A DNA stretch of 64,000 bases from Tetrahymena elliotti 4EA (Eukaryota; Ciliophora; Oligohymenophorea; Hymenostomatida; Tetrahymenidae): assembly GCA_000231825.2 (NCBI GenBank), contig JH720309.1, positions 627,350 through 691,349 on the forward strand. The letters run 5' to 3'. The position numbers and the translations under genes are program-made. Under the pieces are notes generated by a model that ran no database searches, had not been told where the DNA came from, and saw only the letters and a program-made list of their open reading frames with translations. Positions 50,801 to 63,159 of the stretch are shown here, piece by piece; positions within the stretch are counted from its first letter, which is position 1; the number at the start of each line of letters is the position of its first letter.

Positions 50801-53734
50801 CATTATTCATTCTATCTAATTCTAATTACTTTCTTAAAATTTAATATGTAAGGGGAGGTTAGAATTTCCATCCAAATATTTGTGGACTACGTACGATTGA
50901 TTAGATAAGCAAACATTATTACTGAGAAACTTATTTTACTTCTTAAAACTCTTCCTTTATATTAGATAACATTTAACTTTACTATTTTGAAAATTATTTA
51001 CATTTTAATCTGAAATAATCTAATTTTTCATCAGAAAATTCTTTTATTTTTCTTTATTGTTTTTTTACTTTTCTTAGAAAATTAAAGATGTTTCTTTTTG
51101 AGAAAATTGCAAAAATTGATGAAAGTTCTAGAGGAAATTTAGGGCAGAAAAATCTTTTGATAGAACAAAAGATTATAATATTTAAATATTTATTGGGGAT
51201 TTTTATTGTTGTCAACATATTCGATAGTAATTTTTATTTTCAAAGTAGTTTTAAAACAGGCATTTTATCTGCTCCGCAAATACAATTAAATGTTTAATAA
51301 AAAATAAAAAATATTGTTTTTGTATGAAAAAAAGTTCATAAAATACTCAAAAAATATTTCAATTCAAACTTCTTATTCTTTAGAGCTTTCAACAGAGCTT
51401 ATTCTAAATTTATATTTGAAGATTATTTTCAAATATTTGGGGCAATCTACAGATTTATAATGAAAAAGAAGTAAGAAAAAAAATATTAATTAAAATTTGA
51501 CTCTTTTTTTGATGGTATTTAATATGATCAATTATTTATAGCAAATAAATTCGATTGAGCAGCAATCTTTTCTAAATTTCATAATAATTATATTTCAAAA
51601 CCAATTATTCATTACATCTTAATAACCAAACAATATAAAATACCCCAACCGCATCAATTCTTAATAAATATTACTTTTTCAAACTTGAGCTAGTAAAGTC
51701 AAGATCTGTAAGCTGAGTAAAAAGAACAATTGCTGGAGGAGATAATTATATGGCTAATTAATATATAATGGATAAAAACGAACCTTTAAAAATTTAATTA
51801 GCACTTTTCAAAATTAGTTGTTTTACATTCAAGAATAAGTAAATTCCATCTAAATTTGGTGATCATACTGAAATTCAACCAAATAGAAACATATACGCAA
51901 AATAATTCATATTAAAAAAACCAGTGTTGTATAATTACTTAAATAATATAGACAAATCTAATTAATTTTTGTGATTAGCATTTCATTTATTTTACATAAA
52001 CTTTTTTTGAACAAGAGTTTATAGGAAAATACATTTTCTGATGTTGCATGACATTGAAATGAAATGAGATAAGTTATGAAATAAGTCACAGAGACTCTTA
52101 TTTTGCTCTTCGTATAAGAAATCAGAACTATTTATTTCATATATTAAATTGAGTAAAAATAGAGATAATAAGCTACCTTAACCTATGGTTAAAGCATAAA
52201 ATAAATATTATTTAAAGCAAGCAATATTTGATAGAAAAAATTAATATAAGATAGAGCAATTGTGTAAGTACTCGTCAGCAAACAGGAAGGAAAAATGAGT
52301 GAGATAATAACATTAAAACAATGGAGTGAAGATTTAGCTAATACAAAACTCATCAAGAATACATTATCTATGTATTAAAATAAAAAATTAATAAATATCT
52401 ATGTATATTTTGTATTAATAGTTAAAGTAAAATTCCTACATATTAATATTTAAAGTTTTAAAAAAAAAATCTATTAATGATTATAATGGCTGGTAGAACG
52501 AATAGATTGATAGATGTATTAATTAAATATTTTTTTATGTGTGTTGCTAGAAAAATTAATAATATTTATAAATATTATCATCATTTACATTTGTGAAGGT
52601 TTATAAAAAAGAAAAACTAAAATTGAAAAAGCAAAAAAAAATCAACACACTTGAATGATATGTCCAGCTAAATGAGTTACTCATATTTTTTTTTAATCAT
52701 GTAGTTAATATATTCACCAATCGCTGACGTCAGTGAATTTTCCCTATATATTTTAATTATTGAAACATAAGCTAATCCATCATTTTATATTTTGTTTGTC
52801 TAAATTGTTTACTCAAAGTTCACTGTAATTGATATTAGATTTTCCATTAGAGCTATATTATAAAAGAGTTACTTCACGTCTTTGTTAATCATTGAAAACC
52901 TATTAAATTTAAAATTGCATATTACTTTTATCTTCAATTTACAAACATTCTCTAAGTAGGATAATTATATGAGCAATTTATATTCTAATTAATGCTTGAA
53001 TTTTAGAACTAATCCTCGTCTATAATTACTTATGAAAAATCAAAAAAAACTATTTTGGTCAAAATTGATTCACAAGGATATCACTATTCTCTTTTCCTGA
53101 TTTCCAAACATAATTAAAAGCCTGATTAAAAAAAGTGATTAATTCTACAAGCTGGATGTGTGCTAAAAAATATCTTATCTGATTATATTTTTATTTAATT
53201 CTAAAACAATTAGTTCATATAAAAGTGAATCAGCTCAAGAATAAAAGATGTTCTTGTGCTGATTTTAATTCAGCAACTCTAAAAAAGACTCATAATTTTA
53301 TAAAAATCCAGCAAACAAAAATAGGTTTAAAAGTTTTTATAACAATTTCAGGTGTAGAAAGATGGAAAATAAATTATAAGATTTAGAAATTCAGGAGAAA
53401 AAGATAAGAATATTTTCTACTAAAAACCACTTCCTTAATATTAAAATTAATAAGAAAAAAAAGTATTTATTATATAATAATCTAATTAGCTTAATTTTGA
53501 TAAAATATATTAAGGAGAAAGGGTAGGGTGAGAAATAGTATATTTTGTAGTCTATTTATGGTGCTTGAATCAATTACTAAATCGTTAATAAATCTTGAAT
53601 TTGAAAAAATAAATATTAGCTTGATTATATTTAATTCTAGTCAATTTAATTCTTTACACTTCTCTCTATTATAAGATTTATTTTCATCAATTAATACAAG
53701 CATTTATTTTATGGTTCTAAACTACTTCTTTTCT
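47851..53734. other. 5.9-kb gene-poor region
   Basis: Very AT-rich, with no intact gene found on either strand. It contains one fossil LRR exon (49524-49598) and scattered short open stretches (for example 51088-51324 and 52295-52480) that lack convincing composition. Decayed LRR exons beyond those listed are likely. Confidence 0.45.
49524..49598 (+). pseudogene. isolated fossil LRR exon
   Basis: After an AG acceptor (CCAG, 49520-49523) the phase-2 frame reads FEIQASLLNSQQLAKIQISL, the usual LRR exon core. No GT donor follows at the expected place, and no sister exon was found nearby. The length of about 75 nt fits the family. It is best read as a dead copy of one repeat exon. Confidence 0.4.
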
Positions 53735-54812
53735 TCATTTTTTATGATAGCCAAAATGATTCAAATTTATAAAAAAATTAAATTAAAGTTAATCTATTTC
53801 TATGCAATGTAAACTTAGTTTATTTTCTAGTTAACTAAAATAGATAGAATTCGATTTCCAAAAAAGTAATTATATTACAATTAACAAATCTAATTAAAAT
53901 ATTACCCGCGAGAATAAAGCTTGATTTCTCTCAGATGAAATGAAAAGGGTGTAACCAACTAATATAGAAATGGAGATACATATTTTTAACTGTTTTATTT
54001 CAATTGGTTGTTTTGAAAAATAGATTAATTCTATTCTTACAATCAAAGACTGCAAAAAAAAAAGCAGTAAACAAAATAGATTTACTTACTTAATTATATT
54101 TAATGATAGGCTGGCTAACTCATTTAACTCTTAAACTAAACACCTCAGGTCAATCAAATCACTAATTTACAGCTTCTAGCCTTCACTTATTTTCTCTTTA
54201 GTCAAATACTAATAAGGAAAATCAAAACCCTCATCATATTCTTCATCAAAAAATATATTATTAGATGCACAAGGAAGTCTTTTAGTTTTAAAAAAATACT
54301 GTCTGTAAATTCAAATAGAATATTTCACTTTTTGTATTATAACATAATTTCAATTTTAAAATAAGCCAAATTAAGTAAGTATTATTTTTGATAAATCCTT
54401 TCAAAATAACTTGTTAATTTTTAATTACTGTAATCCAAGGTAAAGGCTTTTAAGTCTCTTCATATCAATTATCTCATGTATTAAATCTTTTAACACAAAG
54501 TTGTTTCCTCTTATTTATTATTGTATTTAAATGTGTTAAAATTTAAAAGAAACAAAATTATTTTTTAATATAATTTAATGTAAATATTCATAATTCCATA
54601 TTTTTCTTCGAATGGTACATCTCTTTTATATTTTGTAAAATAATTTCCAATATTTCTTTTATCTTGTGATAGATGGAACCAAATATATGAGAATTTACAT
54701 TAACTAAATAAAATAAAATTACACTAAGGTCAAGCTAAGATTCCTTAGGTAAGTCAATTATTTTAAACTGATAAACAGCTCACTCAAACCAGCTTTAGTG
54801 ATCATATTGAAT
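53735..54812 (-). pseudogene. truncated tandem-exon LRR gene
   Basis: A minus-strand relative of the 18.8-kb LRR gene. Exons, in transcript order, are 54812-54723 (90 nt, ISLKQLTYLRNLSLTL), 54509-54429 (81 nt, IIDMKRLKSLYLGL), 54302-54090 (213 nt, including DEEYDEGFDFPYQYL and ELNELASLSLNI), 53989-53906 (84 nt, LVTPFSFHLREIKLY) and 53834-53735 (ends at TGA). All internal junctions are phase 2, so the frame holds from first to last exon. Between the first two lies a decayed exon (about 54658-54560) that reads ILEIILQNIKEMYHSKKNMEL but has an in-frame TGA and no donor. No 5' exons or start were found upstream. It is either a truncated pseudogene or the 3' part of a gene whose start I missed. 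Confidence 0.55.
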
Positions 54813-57279
54813 CTAAAGATTAAATAAAAATTTAATAACTATATGAATATAAAAATAGTTTTTGTTTCATAATAAAAATCACTCATAAACAATTTTTATC
54901 TTAAAAATGATTTTAATTTAAATAAATAAAGTTCAAAATAAAAATTGTTTCATCTGTGAAAACTTTTTATGTTAAAATTTTTTGCCATTAAATCATAAAT
55001 AGAATTTTATTATCTTATAAAAATAATCAAATTTTTGCTCTTTGATCAGAAAAAATTTTTATTAAATACAGTTTTGATCAATTTAAAGAGTGAAGTTTTG
55101 TTAAAATATTTTTGACCTTTTGTTATTTTTTGAGAAAAGGTTTTTTATTTGGCACAAAACTAAAAAATAATGCTTCAGTTTTACTTGTTTAGATTTTAAA
55201 TGGAAATGAAGATTGGGACTACTTAAATGAAAAAATGAAAATGATTTACTGGTGAACAATTAAATAATATAATTACGAAAAATCTAGAGAGAGAGATTGA
55301 ATTTTGATGAAGGATTCAAACGCCTTTGAAATTTATTTGAAGTGAAAATCTGTAATGTTTGAGCATCTGCATAATTTAATTGATTGATAGAATTATTATT
55401 GAATTACTAAGCAGTAAGATTATTTTACTTGAAATTGAATGATAAATGGGTTATAGTCCTCCTTATGGATGAAAAAATATTATTCACATCTTTTATGCAG
55501 AAATCAGTGCAGTAACTTTGATATAATGAAAAAATATTAAATGTTGTGAATAGTGAGAATGAATAAATCTATTTGCATATTGATCTAGCCACATTAAATT
55601 GCTTTTTAATCAGATAAGCAAGTAAAATTGTTAGAAAAGTAGAATAAAATAAAAATCAAATTTAAAAAGTAAAGGATATCTTGTCAATTAGGGTATGAGT
55701 TAAGTTTATTTGTGATGTATGAAAAATACGTGATGGTTGAGGCGTTGTGGTAATTAAGTTGGTTATTAGATATATTATTAAAGCTGTCGCTTACTTGTAA
55801 ATTAAAATTTGTTTGTTTTAATAATTGAAAATAAATACTACCTTAAATCCAGATCAACTTTTACTAAAAAGAAATAACTTCGGAAAAACCTTCCAATGAT
55901 TTCTGAAATTTCATTAGTAACTTAATTATGGCTATAATTTATATCAGTAACAAAGAAAGATATTTTTAATCTATTCAAAAAAGTGTATTTTTTAGAATTA
56001 CCAATAATAAAAATATAATGAAGTGCACATTTCTATTTGGGAAACAACATCAAACAGGCTTTTCAGTGTTGTCGTAGAAAATGCTATCAAGCTGTGATCC
56101 ATTTATTTGTTATTTATTTATAATTATTTTAAAAACATAAACTTTTAACACAATAATGATTTTACTTGAGTGATAATGTTACGGTGTGAGTGTAAAATTT
56201 GTATGCAAAAATCTTCTACCTAACTAATCCAACGAGTTCTTACGATATACACTATTTGCTTCATTTATTTATTTAAATATTTTTAGCTCTTATTTTGTTT
56301 AAAACTAATCCTTCCAGTAAAATCAAAATTAAAGGGTAGGCTTATAAGTAGCAATAACAAATAATACTTAAATAAAATAGATAAGTATGAAGGATTTACT
56401 CTAAATTTAACGCAAACTAACAAAGATAATAAGACGGTATTTATTCTAATTTCTTATAACTCTTTAAAACTTGCCTAGTACTTTGTTAATCTTACATTTA
56501 TTCTTAAGAGAAATCATAAAAGATATTTTTATTTTTGCCATCTTTCAATAATTGTAAATTCATATCAACAATATGCGTTTGAGCTATCAGAAATTGTAAT
56601 TTTGCAAATTCTTTTCTCAGTCAGATTATTTCTAGTTATATAATCATTATTATTATCAGATATAATCACTTCCTTTTAGAATTTTTAATTATTTCATCAC
56701 TTCTAAATCTGATAAATAGCTTGCTAATTTGCTCAAATTCTGTTTATTATCTAATCCTTAGCTAAGCTAAACACAAAGCACCTTAAAAATACTCTATTAT
56801 CATGATAAAATTTAAGTATTAAATTATGGAATACTTAAATCTAGTTATTATATTTACAAATAAAGTAATACAAAATATAAACTAAAATTTTGTTTCTATT
56901 TACTGATATCATTTCATAATTGATGGATTTTTGATAATTTCCATTAATACACTGAACTTATTTTTTTATAATAAATCATATAAAATATATATTTATTAAT
57001 TTATATTACTTGAACCATAAAAAATACAAATACAATAATTTCTTAGAAATGCCAGGAGAAATTACCCCATCAGTAGATTTTTTATATTTTAGATTTTAAG
57101 GCTCATTTTTTAATGTTTTTAAAAAAAAGGAAATTGGCAGCAAAAAACATTCATTTTTGTAGTACATATAAGGAATATTTATTTATTAATAATATTAAAT
57201 ATGTTCAGAGAAATTAATTATGCATTTAAATTAATAAGATTAATTTATGATTTAATTATGAATTTGAGATCGTTTAAAA
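54813..57279. other. gene-poor interval
   Basis: About 2.5 kb where I expected but did not find the 5' part of the truncated LRR gene. A short open frame from ATG 57048 (MPGEITPSVDFLYFRF) shares the 13-mer ATTACCCCATCAG with 25147-25159. Its status is unclear. Confidence 0.45.
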
Positions 57280-59885
57280 TCAATTTTAAGAGTTTCTAAA
57301 GCTTAAGATAATAGGGTCATCATTAAAATTGACACTTAAATTATGTTTTGAACTACTTATTTAGTTTTATTATTACATATAGCTGTGAAGCTAATTTTGA
57401 TTTAATGATTTATTAACATTAGGTATCATGTAGTGAATACTTTATGGAACTCTGCGTTGATTCTATTTAAATTAGCTATTAGCATATGAATTATTACTAT
57501 TATTATTATTATTATTATAATAAGATGTTTTGCCTATTGGTGATTATGATAGATTTTTAGACTAGGCCAAACTGTTACTACTCGTGATACTATTTTTATA
57601 TGGTGATTATCTCAACAAAATCATATCTCCTTATTATGTATATTTCACACCATTTCCATAAAATTGCTTTTACTCACTTAAGAAAAATGGTTTTTAATTT
57701 TCGTCTTAGATCATATTTATTCTATCGGAATATTTATTGTTACCTTTATCAAATGAATACCTATTATTATTGTTGTTGTTATATGGATTTATATTCACAT
57801 TGATACTACTTTTTTAAAAATGAGGATAAAAGTCTTGTTAAAATTATGTTTCACTTTTAGTGAGATCGTTATTATTTAGCATGCTTAAATTCATATCAAG
57901 TTATTACTTTTTAGAATTTGTGTTGAGATTTGGGTTTGTATTAATGTAAATACCTGATACTTCCATTGATTTTTACCTTATTTTTTTACTGGATTCTTGC
58001 TTTTGTTTACGTATGTTTTACTATAGTTGTTCAAGTTCTTCTTTAAGTTAATGTGATCTTTATGTGTTGATAAATTCAAATTTTTCAGGACTGTTGAAGA
58101 TATTTTGAGTTAAATTTGATTAGCTATATTAAGATTTATTTTGTAATGGAGAATACTAAGTGTTTTATGCAGTGTTCTAATAATATACAGATGGCTAAGT
58201 TATAGAACAATCAAGAGATTAATTTAACTAAGTCATCCTATTGTCAATATTTTACAATAAATATTCTTTCAGTTTTAATCTCTACTGCTCAGATTGTACA
58301 TATTTATTTTAAACTTACTAAATCTAAACTTAAAGTTGTTACTAAATATTAGCATGTTCTTCCTCTGCTTAATCGAGCTTTCTTTTTAAATTATTTATTC
58401 TTTCTTCATAAATATTACTTATTTCTTTCATGTTCTTTTCATGAATTTCTTTGAGCTACATTTAATCGTCCATTTTATTCTAAAATTCTACTTTTTAAAC
58501 TTCATTCAAGTTTTTGAAAGCATTTTTAAGCTAGTCATTTAGCTTGGCATTGTTTTGCTGTAAACTCAATATTTTTTTTTCACTTTCTTCAAGTTTATTC
58601 TAAGTAATAATATTAACTCTTTGTAAATCAATAATCTCCTATTTCCTACTTTCTAACAACAAATCAAGTTATTTAATTTAATGAGTTAGCTCGTCAATTA
58701 GTTGATCTTTATCTTACATTTATGTTAATAATTTTTTAGTATCAGTTTATTATTCCAGCTAAGTTACCCTTATTCTATCATTAATAACATTTTTAATCAA
58801 AAGTATCTCCTATTAAAATGATGTTAATTCATTCTTAGAATTATCATGCAATTCTAGTAAGTCATCTCTTATTTTTCTAACTATCTCTACCATGCTCTCT
58901 CCTATTCTCATCTTAATTTACTCTAATTCTTATCTATAAAGCTTAAATTTATATTACAATTCTTCAATTTCTTTCTATTTTTAAGTAATTATTTCAGAAT
59001 GTTAAACATTCTATGTCTAATTTAAATCTATCAATTACTACAATTCTTACATTTTCATATTGTATTCGTTAATTAACTATTATTTCTCCTTCTCTAATAC
59101 CTGAAAAGCGTTAGATTAATTTGTTAATTGTTATTCTTATCTTTGTATGATTTTTTCCTATTTCTGTAATTACTACTAATAATTTACAATTGTTTAATTG
59201 AATTTTTACAGCTTTTCATTCATTTATTTTTCCTATTCAACCCAATTATTTTATTTATCTTCTAATACCCTTTACAGTTTCTAATGTTCCTTCTACTCAA
59301 TTGCATATTTTTCTGTTATTTAATTCAAGTTCTCAGATATTAGCTATTATTTTTAATTCTATGCTGACATTTCTTAAACTTTATAAATAAGTTATTCATT
59401 TATCTCTTTTACTTACTGATTAAGCTAGTTATTTAAGAATTTTACTTAATTTTTCTCTCTTTTCTCTATTTCAATCTAATCATCTTTTTAAATAATTTTT
59501 TCCTTTAAATCTAACATCTCACCTTTGTATTTCTCTGACAAATTTCTTATTATTTTTAATTCATTATGTGCTTTTTATTCACTTTCCCTTAATTCCTCAA
59601 TTTAATCTCTCAAATACTATTTTATTTCCATGTACTCTTTTTCTATTAATGAAACATCAGCTATTTTCTTTTTCAAATTCTAATCCTTCTCCTCAACTTC
59701 ATGCTAAAAGCTCCTTTCAAGCTAATTTTGTCAATAATTAATTACAAAAGTAATAATAATAAATTTACCTTGCTCATTTATTAATTAAGAGAATCTATTT
59801 ATTAAGATGACTCATGCTTTATTTTTTGTACTATCTACTTGTGCTCTACTATTGATATAAAATTCTATTGAGAATCTGCTTTCAT
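57280..59885 (-). CDS. long coiled-coil protein with Q/N-rich tail
   Basis: Two exons, 59885-59769 and 59721-57280, with a 47-nt intron, total 2559 nt and give 852 residues. The start is ATG at 59885 (MKADSQQNFISIVEHKQ). Residues about 15-540 are nearly continuous heptads rich in Gln, Glu, Lys and Leu, for example QIKQLDLLLESRKQEIIDL, QNKLEESEKKILSL and EKNMKEISNIYEERINNL. The remaining 310 residues are disordered, Asn/Ser/Gln-rich, with two runs of six Asn. There are no signal peptide, membrane span, motor, kinase or Cys motifs. Proteins of this build in ciliates are often centriolar, ciliary-rootlet or cortical scaffolds, which is inference from shape only. It lies tail to tail with nothing and is followed upstream by another minus-strand gene 645 bp away. 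Confidence 0.88.
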
Positions 59886-60529
59886 TAACTTTATCCTTCT
59901 ACTTTTATTTAGGCTAATTTAGAGTAAAATTTTAAAAACTAAGCTAAGAAAACTATTTGATACTTATTGTTATTAAATTTATAATGTTTATTATTTCAAT
60001 TAATTGTTAACGTTCTAAAAAAAGATTATTCTAAATTTATTATTAAATACTAACAATCAACTGATAGATTTCTTATTAAATTTAGTAAGTTGCTTTAGAA
60101 GCATCCATTGGTTTTATTCTAATTTATTTTTATTAACCAATAATCTTCAATATTAATTTGCATGCTAATCTATCGTCTTGCTTACATTTTTTGGAATCAA
60201 AAAAACAAAATTGTTAATTTTTCATTCTTTCCTAGTAATATAATTACTCTTTTTCATATTCATATTATTTCCACAATAATTAAACATTAAGCATAGCAAG
60301 TAAAACGAATTTAAATAATTAAATTAAAAATAAAAACAATAAATATCTTTAAATGAAAAAATTTGCAATTTACAAACAAAATATTTGACAAAAATGAAAT
60401 TCAATTGAAATAATTTACAAGAAGAATATGTGAACTTAAATATACTATCAAATTAATATAAAATCATGGAATAATTCATGAAAAAGATTTTATTTACAAT
60501 GAAAGAAAAAAAGGAAAATCGAGTGAATT
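59886..60529. other. intergenic between two minus-strand genes
   Basis: AT-rich spacer holding the 3' flank of the zinc-finger gene and the 5' flank of the coiled-coil gene. No other feature is seen. Confidence 0.6.
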
Positions 60530-62255
60530 TCAAATAGGGTTTTATATCAAAATGTTGTTTTTGATTTCTATAATATCTAGTGCTCTTTCTCCATAATAGC
60601 TCATATTATGGTTATCTCTTAAGCTTTTTATTCTTTGAATAATAAGCAATAAGTCTTCTTTGCCTTACAAAAAATCTTAATAAGAAATAGTTTTATGAGA
60701 CAGGTCGCAAAGACATTCGTTAAGATAATTGCAATAATTTTTTAATTTAATTTAATCATTATTTGCTTATTATTGAAGTTACTATTATTTTGCTTAAAAG
60801 TTAGGATTTGCTAGCACTCTTTAATTTGATGATTAATTCTATAAACCTCCCTTGATTGGTGATGTGCAAGAATTTTTTCTCTTTACTAAATAAGCTATTT
60901 TTAGGATTTTTTAATTAATTAGCTCTAATTGCTTTTTTTTATCAAAAAATTTAAATTAATTCATTTCCATGCAAACATTATGATGAGTCTAGTATCTATT
61001 TGAAGTAATAAATTCCAAGCATTTATCACAAAACAGCTCTTACGAATCTAAATGGAATACTCCTGAAGTATTTGATGATCCATTTATGTAGCTAAAATCT
61101 AATTTTTCAGTATTATTTTACTAATTAGTTTTAGGAATATTGCTCAAAAAACTGTTGTTATTAGATGGATTAAAAAATGATGATTAATGATCTACTTTTT
61201 CTGCTTATCCTTAGGGCTGATTATTTGATTTATTAATAAAAGATTCATTCTATGCAGGATTGTTTAATTAACTTCTATGAAAATCGATATTTGAAGTATT
61301 TTTATTCTTATAATCTGATGGATCAAAACTGATTTTCTCTACACTATAATTTATAGGAGATTTACTGAGTGCTATTTTAATAATAAAAAATTATTTATTT
61401 AAATAAAATTGATTAATATTTTAATTTACTGTAATTAGGTCTTTAATAGAATATTTTCTATGGGGAAACATTTGCTCTTTTTACCTGCTCTTCTCTTTCA
61501 TCTTTAAAGTAAGGAGAGCGGATAGAATCCTAATTAAATGTATGTTATGTCAACATAGGACGATTTACCTTTTAATCTTCCTAAGTCTTAAAATTAATCT
61601 GAGCTGATTAAACTCTCTATTCTGAAATGTATTGATCCTGAATTTAATTTTCGAAGTTATTAGGCTAATAAGAATTTGATAATGGATAGTTTATTTCTTT
61701 AGGTTGAGTTTAGAATGTAGGAAGTTAATTTGGTTATTGTTATTGTTATTGAGCTTAATTTAAATATTGATTATTTATTTAATTATTAAATTTATCATGC
61801 TCACCATTAATGTTATTTTCAGTAGAAACTTAAGTATCACCACAACCAAAGCAAACTAAATCATTATTTTATTTTTTATTTGCATTTTTATTACCATAAA
61901 CGTATTCTATAGAAGATTATATGTTATTTTGAGGTTATACTTAACTTAAAGATCTATATCTTTCATTAAGTAATGGGTCTCCTTTTTGTATAGATTACTT
62001 ATTCGAAACTAGGTAACTTGATATATTAATAGGTTGATTGCTATCAACAAAATCATTAGTGCTAGCATCATTTTGATATTGTCCTTTCATTTATGGAGAA
62101 CTTGCATTTGATAATCCTTAAACCAGAGATCCTCTTTCAAAACCATTAATAGGATTACTTTTAATATCACTGACATTCATAGCTTTCTTGATTGCATCTA
62201 CTTTAGGAGAATTTCTATTCTATTAAATTATTTATTAATGTAAAAAATATAACAT
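60530..62255 (-). CDS. C2HC zinc-finger protein, Q/N-rich
   Basis: Two exons, 62255-61430 and 61371-60530, with a 58-nt intron, total 1668 nt and give 555 residues, TGA at 60530-60532. The start ATG gives MLYFLHQQIIQQNRNSP. The first 370 residues are low-complexity Gln/Asn/Ser. They include an isolated CFGC pair (LVCFGCGDTQ) and a seven-Gln region. A single compact finger lies at about residues 390-409, LFCDKCLEFITSNRYQTHH then NVC, with spacing C-x2-C-x11-H-x3-C. This matches the ZC2HC type found in several ciliary and centrosomal proteins. The C-terminal 140 residues are helical and charged (EMNQFKFFDKKKQLELINQK; DLLLIIQRIKSLRDN). Such fingers usually fold with zinc and bind protein or nucleic acid. 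The exact partner is unknown. Confidence 0.85.
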
Positions 62256-62451
62256 GTCAATTTTTTATAAAATATAGTTTATCTCATTTTATATTTTTTC
62301 AAAAAAAAGTAAAATATTTCAGTTTAATTTTAAAATTTGAAACAAAAACTAATTAATTGCAGGGTAGAAATTTCAATATCCTTATTTGAATAAAAATTTC
62401 ATTTATATTAGAATGAATGGGCATAATATTCTTTTTTTCTAAAGAAAATGA

Positions 62452-62808
62452 TCAAAATTCTAAAAAAATAAAGAAACAATCATTCATCCCTATAATCTGT
62501 ATTTCATAAACTTAATTCACAAAAAAAAAAACAGTTTTGAAAAAAATATTGAATGTAATTTCATAATATTCAGCAAATATTAAATTTTTACTAATTTTCT
62601 TAATATTTGAATTTATTATCTCAAGTTTGGGTATTTTTTTTAATGGGAATTATTCTTCTTGGCTCATATTCTATGGTGTTTGAAATTTGCCTTATTTTCT
62701 CATTTTCTTTACCAATAATGATCTTTAAGAATTCAATGCAGCTAAAATGAATGGTAGTATAAATTCAGTACCCATTTTAGCTCCTACAACTCTTACAGAC
62801 CAAATCAT
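62452..62808 (-). CDS. small unknown protein with one hydrophobic span
   Basis: A 118-residue open frame, ATG at 62808, TGA at 62452-62454. The N-terminal half looks like real protein: MIWSVRVVGAKMGTEFILP, then FILAALNSQRSLLVKKMRKQ, a hydrophobic segment of about 14 residues followed by a basic cluster. The second half is Lys/Ile/Phe-rich and could be non-coding read-through of an intron beginning near GTAAAAATTT (about 62529). The frame is also open further upstream to about 62950, so the start is not certain. The small size, single hydrophobic span and basic flank resemble mitochondrial inner-membrane subunits, but I recognise no family. Confidence 0.5.
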
Positions 62809-63159
62809 TCGTTGCTTATGGAACTTTGATTCCCAGGAGATTGGTTTTAAAAAGATTTTTTTTGATAGATATAATTTGAAGCAACAACCTTAGCATTTTC
62901 TGATTTTATACAGATTTTATTTAATTTAAATTAATAACATAACATATATTATTATGGTGTTTTTGTCTCAGTGTATTATAATTAGCCAATACATGTATGT
63001 ATGTTTGTAGATTTTAAATTTATAATCTAGTTCTTTTAAATATTTCAGTTGTTAAGCTTTTTAACAATTTATTAATTTTTTGTGAAAAACTAAAATCTGT
63101 AAATTTTTTAAAAGTTTTATTTTTATTTAATTTTCAAATTATTAATAAAAAAAAGAAAA
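62809..63159. other. intergenic or upstream exon of the small gene
   Basis: About 350 bp between two minus-strand genes. The frame of the small protein stays open to about 62950, so part of this could be its 5' exon. Otherwise nothing is seen. Confidence 0.4.

Noticed and set aside
51088..51324. 78-codon frame starting MFLFEKIAKIDESSRGN
   Set aside because: It looks mildly protein-like and has one hydrophobic stretch, but it stands alone in gene-poor DNA with no homologous pattern. Too weak to annotate.
51643..51648. CCCCAA, the Tetrahymena telomere unit
   Set aside because: A single copy inside unremarkable sequence, not an array, so not a telomere.
57600..57803. Plus-strand open frame of 67 codons
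   Set aside because: Antisense of the Asn-rich tail of the minus-strand coiled-coil gene.
62653..63080. Plus-strand reading AAKMNGSINSVPILAPTT and downstream
   Set aside because: The minus strand of the same segment has an ATG, a cleaner frame to TGA and a hydrophobic/basic pattern. The plus reading is probably its shadow.
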